A DNA stretch of 64,000 bases, from contig NW_025813778.1 in NCBI RefSeq assembly GCF_021917145.1, forward strand, positions 59,818 to 123,817, given 5' to 3'. Shown piece by piece: positions 11,383 through 24,619 of the stretch; positions within the stretch are counted from its first letter, which is position 1, and each line of letters starts with the position of its first letter. Below the pieces are notes generated by a model. The model was not told the origin of the DNA, made no database searches, and saw only the letters and a list, made by a program, of their open reading frames with translations. Made by a program: the position numbers and the translations under genes. Source of the DNA: Hypomesus transpacificus. Lineage: Eukaryota; Chordata; Actinopteri; Osmeriformes; Osmeridae.

Positions 11383-11457
11383 GAAGAGAGATGGAGCGAG
11401 GGGATGGTTGGTGGCAGGGGAGTAGATGTAGCAATCTTGTTGGGATGGAGTCGGTCA
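11204..11457. repeat. (GA)n array with conserved 67-bp flank (copy 1)
   Basis: GA repeats fill about 11204-11380, including a GAGT block. The unique segment at 11391-11457 then matches 33961-34027 at 64 of 67 positions, in the same orientation and with the GA tract on the same side. This points to a dispersed repeat family carrying its own microsatellite rather than two independent GA expansions. Confidence 0.85.
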
Positions 11458-11543
11458 CTGCTATCCCAAACACAGCCAAGTGCTATAAGCCTTGTCCATA
11501 AATCTCTGAGCCCACGACTGAAGCCACAGCCAAACTCAGTTCA

Positions 11544-11590
11544 GTGTGTGTGTATATGTGTGTGTGTGTGTATGCGTGTGTGTGTGTCTG
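11544..11590. repeat. (TG)n microsatellite
   Basis: About 45 bases of TG repeat with TATG and CGTG interruptions. Confidence 0.9.
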
Positions 11591-11599
11591 CGTTTGGAC

Positions 11600-12440
11600 G
11601 CACGCTCGCCAGAAGTTAGAAAACCAGATGTTGGAATACGGGGTAAATAAAACAATTTATCAAAAGTGTGCTGGAGACGTCACTCAAGCAAGCAGAAACG
11701 GTCAAATGTGTTTTCGTAAAGTCGATATCAACAGTGCGGACCTGTTGGGATGTCTGTCCGGGTTATTAAGGATGACCTGCTTCATAGAGCCTACTGTAGA
11801 GGCGTGGACCTCCCCAAAACACACAAACATCATGTCCACTGCAAATCTACTCAGTCGATGAAATCACTGTATTAATCCATGCTGGAGGGCTGCCTGTGTT
11901 AGAACACAGTGGACTGAACAGCTGTGACTGTGTCTGAATACAGAACAGGCCCGTTATTCCAGACGATGTTTGGTCGCTAACAGTGGCAGGTGGAAAGAGA
12001 AGAAAACCAGTAAAACGCGGATAGGCCTACGGGGGTTTAGCGTTCGGAACTTTTGACATTCTACAACTTCCTGGTTCCGAACAGGAAATGCAATTCTGTG
12101 TATCTTCCTTCGTTCCTTCAGTACAGGTGTGACTGTTGAAGTCCATGGGTTGGATTCTTCTAGAATTCTGTCTACACTTAACATGAAAAAGGATCCCATA
12201 TGTTAGGTGACTCTTTACAAATGTTTACATTCTATATGGAACCTTTTTGTTAGGAACGTTACTTTATTGTTCTATGAAGCATATAGAGTGCTGGGCCATA
12301 GGACAGGCGGAGAGAGACGGGGTGGGGGGGTGGGGGGGGTGAAAATCAAACGGAAAAATAAATCCTTTTTCCGCGATGATCTATGTAGCAGGACTGTTTA
12401 CGTAGGTAATCCCCAAACAAAACATCCCTAATTTCCGAGA
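11600..12440. other. Unique intergenic DNA
   Basis: Non-repetitive sequence with no credible exon, apart from a G-rich run near 12320-12340. No RNA gene or mobile element was recognised. Confidence 0.7.
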
Positions 12441-12850
12441 GCAAATTGGAAATAGTGACATGGGCCTTCTCCCTGCTTCTTTTCTTCCAGAGGGCCATAG
12501 ACTCTGGTCATGGGGGAGCTGCCCCAGTCCCCCTGCAGCCTCCACGGCTGACATCCCTCCCACGTTTTGAAGTGGATATCCCCGGAGGAACTCAATGAAG
12601 TAAATATTCCTTAGTCCATCTGTCTCTCTCTGTTCTGAGTTAGCTTTTAGGCCCCGTATAAGTCCCTGTGATGTCACAATGGGCTCGCTAAGGGAGCTGT
12701 CCAATGTCTGGCTCTCTCGAGTCCCGATTGGTTTAGCCGAGTCTGGAAGTGCCACTTGACTGTTCCTCAGTCCAGGCCTCTCGTGCCTAATACTCTGACA
12801 CGTTATTTGAACGATATTAAGATTCTTTTTCTTCAGAGAATGGAACAATG
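12440..12850. promoter_or_regulatory. Complex island with TGATGTCA, possible regulatory DNA
   Basis: About 400 bases of complex DNA containing a CRE-like TGATGTCA (about 12668) and ATTGG boxes. A 155-residue minus-strand frame (12381-12848) crosses it, but its composition matches no family I know, and its start and stop are not supported by splice or promoter signals. I read it as non-coding. Confidence 0.2.
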
Positions 12851-13059
12851 GAGTGTTGCCAGGTAACAGGACTGCTTAAGCAAGTCGCGCACACGCGCCC
12901 ACTCTTGCACAATATGCCTACGCAGTTGTCTATCTCTCCGAGTGTGTATAACTGCCTGTCATTGACAATGACTATTTACTCCTATGAGGTGACCCTATGA
13001 AGTAGGACAGACAGCAATGCAGACATCTCCAGACCCCACACCAAACAAGGATAAGCCCT

Positions 13060-13290
13060 CCGCCTATTGACTCTGTTGCACCGCAGGGGCAACTCCCAAC
13101 TCCTCAGTGCTGGTGTAATTACAGCGTTTAACCGTCTAATTACAGCTGTCGCAGGACGCATCGTTTTGCAACCACGGTCTGACAGGTACAGTCAATTATA
13201 CCACCCTTTTTGCTGCAGGTTGCAATTGCAAGCGAATTGTACATGGACGCAAGAGAAATTGTTTACACTTAAGTGATTTCGAGCTATGAT
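13060..13290. promoter_or_regulatory. Candidate homeodomain-site cluster upstream of pitx1
   Basis: The decamer TAATTACAGC occurs twice, at 13116-13125 and 13137-13146, exactly 21 bases apart (two helical turns) and in the same orientation. A further CAATTATACC (about 13193) and a CCGCAG element lie nearby. TAATTA is a core site for paired/antennapedia-type homeodomains. A regulatory role is inference. Confidence 0.3.
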
Positions 13291-15600
13291 TTGCTTTTGC
13301 AAAAATTGTGTATTGTTTTCAATAAACAATGCTACTTTTGGCTATTGTGTAATATTACAACAACTGTAATTAAATTGCATCTAGGCTATACGTTGATCTA
13401 CATCTATGCATCAGTCCTTCATGTTGCGGATATGCCTATATGTGCGTAAACCTACGTGTAAACCTGTTCCATAAAAACAAATAAATAATGGAAGACTATT
13501 ATTTCTAGCAAATCTAGGCTATATGCTAACGAATCACGAGGCCACGTGCGACATCATATCTCTGCACAGTGATGGCTTTAAGTGTAAAAACAAACACTTC
13601 AACTGCGATAAAAGTCAAGTGCCGCTACAGCCCACACAACCCGAAGATGAGGTCACACAGAAAAGGTCAAACATTGGCACATTATGTTTAGCTCCGGGTA
13701 GCACCTGAAAAAGATGTCCCCTCACCTCACCCTACACACACGCGCCTGCGCTCGGGCACACAACCAACCTTCCACTTGAGATAGCCGAGTTCCGCTATAT
13801 TGTGTGTGGAAATCAACCTTTCTAGGAAACGCTGTGAGAAGTGGTCCCTCTCTCTGCAACGTGTTTCCCAGCTCCTGGGGGACTGTCCACAGCCCAAGAG
13901 CTCAGTCTTAATCCCCGTGGAAGCCCTCTCACAGCCGTGGTTGGGTTTCTGCATAGCTCTCTTGGCTAAGTTAAAAAGGGGGAATACTGGACACATTTTC
14001 ACACTTTCTACAATGTCTTTAACGACAGACGGGGAGAAGCACAAAGAAAGCTGGAAGGCAGAGGGAATCCGGGAACGCGCTTAGTCTCACAAGCCGAAGG
14101 CCCCAACTTGTGCAGATTGCAGCAGAGTGGCTGGCCCGCGTGCGTATAGTCTATTGCTCAACAAAGACAATTAAGAATAAAACCAAATAATACGCATCGA
14201 TTCAGACTTTGGAAATGTAAACCCAATTTATGTGTTCGTGTTTATTACACTAAGAGGCATGTACAAACACGACAATATGCATTTTTCCGTTTCCCCCCAA
14301 AAAATATTAGGCTCACATTATGTAGCCTATTCATTTATTTAGCAGACATCTTTATCCAAAGCGACGTGCACAATTAGCCTTACATTTTCTATTTTTATTA
14401 CAAATTAATTACCAATTGTTGACTAAAGTATATTTGAGTAGAGTTATTAATACTACTTTGACACTACTATCAACCGCAGGAACAAACTAATTGCAATGGA
14501 AGAAGTAGCCTATGATTTTCAATATCAACTGCGTTATTATAAAAGTGAGTTAAATGTACCGGTGTCTCGTGCATTAAAATTAAGGCTTAGAGTCAGATAG
14601 GCCTAATAACCTTTACTTCAGCAATGTAAGTAACAAATAACTTCAGTAATGCAACAATAAGAATTATTTAACTATATACTCAACATCAAACATTTTGGAG
14701 GGATACATACTATAATGTAGCCCATATATCCAATTTGGCGTATGAACAAACATCATCACATTGGTGTATAGATCGCTTGTATTCTATAAACGTGCAGATT
14801 TGACAGGTCTCAACAGGAGCGTTGAATGCGTAGTCTACATCAGTGTTATTATTCTGCTATTCGTTAAATTACCTTTAGGCCTAAATTCAGGGCTCAAATG
14901 ATTTTTTTGGATCGAACTCAAATCGATAGAGATCATGAAATAAAAAGGAAACATTTAAAATTCAACACTAGACCTAAACCAAAATATCGATGAGTTGTTT
15001 AAAAAAAAAAATCCAGTTGGTTAAATTATTAGATTATGTTGTAAAATATTATTCCAAACCCATTTGAGAAGCCAACCCCACATTAGCATATAAGCCCAAA
15101 TGTAGGGCTATCACCTGCATTCAATTCTAGAAAATATAGCGTCACCTGAATATAGATTAATATAAACATACATTTACCGGGTTTAGCCACGTTAGGCAAC
15201 ATGATAGCGTACTAAAGTGATGGAAACTGGAAACTGTCTTTAGCCAAAATACAAAAAATGAACACACACATAATTATTGTTATTATTGAAGCATTTTTGC
15301 TTCACCACATAACAAAGTTTCAATAATGTGCATCAAAATTGAAATATGAAATAGGCCTATAGCGCACAACTCCAAAACCAAACCACCACAGGATTGTTGC
15401 AACATCCGTTTTTTCCTCCCTCAAACGTCTAATTTAATGAAACTGTGTACTTTCAGCATAATTTCGACCAGAGTTTGACAATAACACATGAGCCAATCAA
15501 AGACAGCCTTAAAAAAAAATACTAAACCATGTTTAGTTGGCTACATTTTGTTGACAAGATCTTGCTCATAACGCTGTTTGAAAGGCAAAATAATTTACGA
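13290..15600. other. AT-rich unique intergenic DNA
   Basis: More than 2 kb of AT-rich sequence between the repeat field and the probable pitx1 promoter. It holds a reverse-oriented SINE tail at 14330-14365 and nothing else that I can name. Confidence 0.75.
14330..14365 (-). mobile_element. SINE 3'-tail fragment
   Basis: The reverse complement reads GTCGCTTTGGATAAAGATG followed by TCTGCTAAATAAATGAA, matching the 3' tail of the full-length SINE copies elsewhere in this window. Only the tail is present, as expected for a 5'-truncated insertion. Confidence 0.7.
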
Positions 15601-15639
15601 AACGTCAGTCAAGATATTATTGCATGCATAGGCCTACGC

Positions 15640-15930
15640 ATTCAAAGCCGCCTCCAGAAGACTGGTTCAATGTCCGTCTTTTCGTAGCATGTGCGCATCC
15701 TGTATCGGGTTGCCATGGGAGAAGGAGGGGGGTCGCTCGCGTCGTGACGTCATTAAAACACAAGAAAGGTCCTTCCGAAGAAAACCGAGCGCAATGCAGA
15801 GAGGCTATCAAAGCGCATATTATTTGGACGCAGCACATGCCCGCTCTAATCTAGTGGATATATTTAACAGCTGCATGGGGACAATTTAACGTTTTACATT
15901 GTTTTCTTTGTCTTTGCTGGGAACCAACTG
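15640..15930 (+). promoter_or_regulatory. pitx1: Probable distal pitx1 promoter and 5' non-coding exon
   Basis: A GC-richer island in AT-rich DNA contains a perfect CRE, TGACGTCA, at 15745-15752. About 180 bases downstream is a strong splice donor, CTG then GTGAGT, at 15931. Together these look like a promoter and first exon whose transcript would splice to 17129 or to the main pitx1 exons. The short frame in the exon (from about 15794) stops before the donor, so the exon is probably untranslated. The transcription start cannot be fixed from sequence. Confidence 0.45.
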
Positions 15931-16532
15931 GTGAGTTTTGTCGGCGCACATTTGAAAACAATCATGAAGTTGTATGCACAGTACCTTGAAGGTTTATGTG
16001 TTTACGCTGTGTGCCTTTCCATTCCGTAAGCGGCCGTGCATGGGTACAGACCAAATTATTTTGGACATGATCCTTCCAAAACCTTCCAAAGTCCCTGGCA
16101 GACATAAAATTCGTCTATCCGGTGCGCTGGTAGGCTACTCGGTGGAGACCTATCGATGACAACCGTAGCCGGTCTACAGTTGATGGATAGACTTCCAGTT
16201 CTCTTGCGCACGACCGTGATAAGAGTTTTAGCGTAGCATAGTTTCAGTATCTTGGGTTAGTGAGCTTCTAGTGTGTGTGACGTCTAGATACTTTGTCGAA
16301 TGTACAGTTAAATTGCCAAGATATTTGATTTGTATTTCACAAAGAACGGTTCATTTATCTGTCTGGTAAGAGTGAGCATGTCTTGTTCAAATGAAGAGAT
16401 TAGAAATGTCATAGTTAAGTAAATTCATTTCTAAGTTATATAGAGTCTCAAGTACATTTTCTTATTAATTAATAATTGTGTCACCCGTGTCAATATCCAA
16501 CAGACTGCACAGAAAACAGGCACAAATAACTG

Positions 16533-16568
16533 AGTGTGTGCGTGCGTGTGTGCGTGCGCGCGCGTGTG

Positions 16569-16661
<93 letters not shown>
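16533..16661. repeat. Alternating GT/GC tract and (GA)n array
   Basis: About 38 bases of strictly alternating purine-pyrimidine sequence with CGCGCGCG at the centre (16533-16570) run directly into about 90 bases of pure GA (16572-16661). Confidence 0.95.
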
Positions 16662-16665
<4 letters not shown>

Positions 16666-17128
16666 AAGAAAGAAAGGTAACCATCCATTATGTCACGATT
16701 TATTATGGACATAAAACGAGCAAAGGGATTCCTACAGATAAGTGGGGTTATGTGTATACATCATGGCAAAGATAAACTTTTAGGCAACTCCGAGACAGAG
16801 ATCTCTGGTTGTTACAGGATACAAGGAAAGGGCAAATACATTGGCTAACTTTGTGAAAGGAGTGAATAGGACGTTTTTGAATGGTGGAGGGGAACTATAA
16901 TTCTTATCCGTTTTCGTGAAAAAAGGCTAACAAGTTTCTGTGAAGAACCAACAAAGGAATCCCCTGCATGAGTTGTCAAAGTTGTACTCGGTTCTCTTGG
17001 AACGGTATTTTCCTGTTTTTCAAAAGCGAACGTCAATAATTATACATCTCAATAGGCAGTTACTTTACGTGTTATTTCTATCACTTACACGCCAATAATA
17101 ACGTGTGCAAATGTGTTCTGTTTTTCAG

Positions 17129-17183
17129 GCATTTGGAATGGAACTTAATTTGTCGAAGAATGTCACCTCGTGCGGAGACCCAG
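17129..17183 (+). CDS. pitx1: Possible alternative first coding exon of pitx1
   Basis: A 55-base segment is bounded by a strong acceptor (TTCTGTTTTTCAG) and a good donor (CAG then GTAGGC). It has an ATG at 17138 in a strong Kozak context (GGAATGG). It would encode MELNLSKNVTSCGDP and ends in phase 1. That phase fits both available pitx1 partners: the homeodomain exon at 21959 (giving ..GDP-EKERS), and a potential acceptor at 20551/20552 (giving ..GDP-GGMNLD). PITX2 is known to use alternative first exons that change its N-terminus, so such an arrangement has a family precedent. It may equally be a 5' UTR exon. Confidence 0.4.
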
Positions 17184-18119
17184 GTAGGCGTCTTTTGCTT
17201 TATCCTAAACCTTAAATTAGCCTACTTGGCATGTAAACATTACGCAACATATCTGTAGAATCGCGTAATAAAACATTGAAGCATCTTAATGTATTTTGCA
17301 TGTTTTGAAACATGTTACCTATTTCAATACGTTGTTGAAAAGTTGATTGAGAAAGAGAACTGGAGGTTATTTACAAAGTCAATGTTGTAGGGAGTGATCG
17401 ACAATCATTGTGAATTCCGTTTAATGCGATTTGAACAACATGTTATGTTACACGTTAAAGCCACGTTGAACTTAAACACATAATGTAGCATGTGAAATCA
17501 ACATGTTTTGGACTTCAAGGGGAGGGCTATTTAAATGGTCCTAAGCAGACTTAGGCCCACCAATTAATTACAAAATGAAACGGTTTATTATTTGTATTAT
17601 TTTTAACTTCCTTAGGCTACCGTTCATTGATCCCACGTCTAAGGGCCCATTGACAATTCTTCATATTCGTTGTAAAATGGCTTTAGAATGGGAACAATAA
17701 TATATCAAATCTTAGTTTCCCCAGATGCAAAATCTTGTGTAAAAAGCTCAGGGCTACAGTCCCTTCATGTTGTCACAAAGCGATGACTGGAAGATAAATA
17801 TTCCTGGTTTATATAGGCTATTCAATAGGTTACATCCTTCCCCCCCACGACTTTCTCGTAATGATGTAAACAATTTGTAAAAATTACAGATGTAGGAACA
17901 TCCCTAAGCGTTTGGGTAAATGATGGGATTAAACAGGGTGGATGTGACTTGTGCGTAAAATAGGCTACTTGTGCGTGGAATACAAAACAAATATCAGCCA
18001 TCAAATCGATTTCGTTGGGACAAATAGGCTACATTCAAAATGAGCTGTATAAACCATCCCAAATAATATGAATTCGTGAAATAACGCCTGAACTCGGTAA
18101 CCTCACAAACAACCCCTCA

Positions 18120-18400
18120 AATGTCAGATGTGCTACCGGCTCGTGCAGGCCTTGAACCACTTGTCCACTAGAGAAGAGCACGGGGAGGTCACTACGACCG
18201 TAATGTCATTAGCCTGGAACAAGCTCGTGTTACGCACAGTGTCTAATTACTTTCGAGGTCCATGCACGCCTCTCCTTCCTTTGAGTCGATGTCATCATTT
18301 AATTTTCTATGTTATCTTTGCCCGCGTCCGGTTTGTTTGGTCGGTCAATATAAAAGACGGATTGAAAATAATACTGAAGAGGATTGAAAATAGCACTTGA
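18120..18400. promoter_or_regulatory. Candidate regulatory island in pitx1 intron
   Basis: A complex segment within the long AT-rich intron. It contains GTCATTAG, a TAATTA homeodomain core (18244-18249) and a CAATATAAAAG stretch at its end. No open frame is supported. The case rests only on complexity and motif content. Confidence 0.2.
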
Positions 18401-19129
18401 ATTGCGTGTGTAGTTTTTGTTTGGTTTATAACTAACGATGGTAGCCTAGTTTATTTTCACTTTGACGAGAAAATATGAGTGCTTATCTTGCAAGTGACCT
18501 TTGACCTGACACAGGGGATGAATAGTGTGTTGTACCCCGGTTGTGCCATCCATCACACCAACTCCTCTTCATCTCTGAACATCTCGACTTACCCAAAAGC
18601 GCTTACCAATGAAATGTTACATTTAAAAAGCTTAGGCTGAATTTTTTTAACGAATAATATGGAAGACACGCCTATCCATGATCCTATAGTGAAATGAAAT
18701 TATTATTACTACAAGTGGCTAGCATAGTTGTTTGCTGGGTGCATGTCACCTTGTCTATATAATCTCTCTCCAATAGTGCAAACACATTTAGCTTGTTTTG
18801 AGAAGGGGGGTATTTCTGCATGTGTAGCATACGTGAGACAGGTCCCAGTGTGCAGTAATGATGACTATTTTAAAGCCACTCAAATAGGCTATATTATTTC
18901 AAATATAATCATTGCAAGCAGACAGGATTTCAATAGCTATTCTTTAAGCATTGTTGGGAATTTTGGCCAGAGATTTTGGTGGTGTGAAAAAGGCGCAAAG
19001 GGGCCTTAACTAATGAAAACGGGTTTGTCAAAAGCCGTTCATAAAAACAGTATTGCAGTAGCCTACTTTGGTGAGTAAACTGAACAAATGAATGAAAAAC
19101 CAAGTGATTGTTGAGAGGTTGCACAATTC

Positions 19130-19320
19130 CCTTTAAAAGGCGCTCGAGGGAAGATTTCCAGTTTGACGGGGTCTCATGTCAAAAGTTTGCTATACAATTA
19201 CCTAAAACTTTTACCAATGGCGCCTTGGAGGAGAGTCGGCGCACACCTATCTAACACCAATTGCCGATAGGTTAGTCCGAGCGCACCCAGGGGTGGGTGC
19301 GTCTAATTTGAGAGAAAAAC
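19130..19320. promoter_or_regulatory. GC-rich hairpin-rich island in pitx1 intron
   Basis: GC-rich sequence in AT-rich surroundings. It has a perfect stem-loop at 19283-19300, GCACCCA-GGGG-TGGGTGC, which also presents two CACCC boxes (KLF/SP type). It is preceded by an imperfect inverted repeat built on CACCTATC and GATAGGT (about 19243-19273). Possible cis-regulatory element. Confidence 0.25.
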
Positions 19321-20556
19321 GTAATATGTTCATTAATTAAATAATACAGTGTTGTAGGCTACATGGATAATAGACAATGAACGAGTCTCGACGCAGGGAA
19401 CCGTCGTACGGGTTCAACGATACAATAGCCTACTGTTGTACCTGATTACAGCCTATTCACTGGTAGGATCCTTGGGTGAACTTGTAGAAAGTTGCATGGG
19501 CAGCTCAGTCATGTCTGACCAGCAGGCGCCGCTCAATTACAGTAATGCCGTGATAGGGTTACATATCTAAAGTAAGGAGATTACGTCAAAATAATCGGCA
19601 ATTTCTGGCCTGGGACAGGCAAATTACTCATTGGATTATCTCGACATAGTCCTGGTTGAAGCAATGAGGCCTTGAGTTGGATTGTGGCTTCATTCTTGAC
19701 ATTGCCACGCGAGTCTAGTTCGCTATCTAACAAATTGCAACCATAAATCAAAAAAACATAGCATCTGAAAGGCATAGGCCAATGCAGCAATCTGTGGTTG
19801 TTAAATGGATCAGGAATTGTGGTTGTTAGTAAAATTGTGTTTTGCTCTCTAACTCACACAGAGAGACAGATACTGACAGTAACTTTAGATTGTTGATTGT
19901 ATTCATTGAATTATTAAAGGTTGAGACAAGAAAAAACGCGTAAAATCAAGGTGGCACAAACGCATACGCTTACGTGTTTCTTTCACAAAGAAAATACAAG
20001 TAAATGAGGCATTCTCCACTCCAAGGAGTGAAGCAAATGTTGATTTGGCTATACGGTCGTATCCGAGATACACCTCATGCGCGTGAGCGTTCCTTGTTCT
20101 GCTGCGCAAGAGCATATTTCAAATACATCTGAAGAAAGAGCTTTTTCTTCCAAAGTTTCCAAGTGTCTCTGCCTGTTGTGCACTCCTGATATAAATAAAA
20201 AAAGATCGTTCTTCTTTTCAGTCACATTCAAATCTATCCACATGTGGGTGGGACTCTGCTCAAATTTGGGAAGGTTTTAGCGCATAAAATGGGTGGATCC
20301 AGTCTCATGCTCGTGCTGCAAGCGCTTCCATTCGGTCACACCAACGGAAACTATAGAAGGCAACCGTACTGTCACTGCTCCACGGAAACGGAGCAGATAT
20401 TCCGGAGAATAATCTCTTGGAGATCTGTTTTGAAAAAGCTTTCTTTGCAATAATGGTAATCGCTTGGATTTCTGAAGCATATAACTAAGGAAAGGCTCAA
20501 TCTAGGGGATTTAATCGCAATTGTTAATACGGCATCATCATTCTTTTCAAGGTGGA

Positions 20557-23885
<3,329 letters not shown>

Positions 23886-24600
23886 CGGGTCAAAGCACGG
23901 ATGAAAACAATACTATTTTTTCTGCGGACAGCTGTGTAGACTACCTGCGAAATGGGGGAGGTGGGGGGCAAAAAACAACTAAACTGGATTAGTTGCAATC
24001 TTGTGTTTTTCAAATGGATTATGCGGGTTGTAGGCTATGTGTTCACCAAATTAACTTGGACAACAATTTAAAGTGATGAAGACGTGTTACATTTGCAACA
24101 TTGTACATAGACTAACTTGAAAAACAAGGAACAATTTTGTGCTTTTGTTTTGCTTGTTCTTTTGCTTCATGGACCCCCAACTGTTTGAACGTGACGTGTA
24201 ATCCTAGGTTTAAACACCAACTCCTGGACAATAATCTAAAAGTAAAACAATAGCAAACACATGAAACCGGACCCGGTTGAAGAAGAAATCTATTGTATAG
24301 GCTATAACTAAGACTTTTATATTGCTAAATGTGCTTTGACCATTAATACAGGGGTGCCACGGAGCATGGCCCAGTTAAGGCATTGCGTTCTGTTTAGTGA
24401 TTAAACTTTTATATGCTTAGTCAAGAGTATTTTCGTTTCAATTGTTTGCTAAAATATAAATCCCGCATGCTTTACTTGCAACGTGTTTTTTGTACAAGTT
24501 GGTTATAATGTAAGATTTGCAGAAATAAGTTCATTATAATGTAGGTGGTGATTGAAAAGTATCTTAATGTGTTATTGGTAATATGTTTGAATAAACTGCG
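23886..24600 (+). other. pitx1: pitx1 3' UTR with poly(A) signal
   Basis: AT-rich sequence follows the TGA stop at 23883-23885. A canonical AATAAA lies at 24590-24595, giving a 3' UTR of roughly 700-730 bases. Confidence 0.7.
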
Positions 24601-24619
24601 GCAAATAGATGTCAATTTA

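Noticed and set aside
12381-12848. 155-residue minus-strand open frame
   Set aside because: Composition is ordinary, no family resemblance, and no supporting splice, promoter or poly(A) signal; a chance frame is the simpler reading.
1-15600. A macroH2A, neurog1 or other expected upstream neighbour gene
   Set aside because: I looked for recognisable exons of genes near human PITX1 on this side and saw none; only the unrecognised fragment at 4976-5243 looks coding.
15974-16159. 61-codon frame after the probable pitx1 5' exon
   Set aside because: It begins downstream of the donor at 15931, so it is intronic if that exon is used, and it resembles no Pitx sequence.
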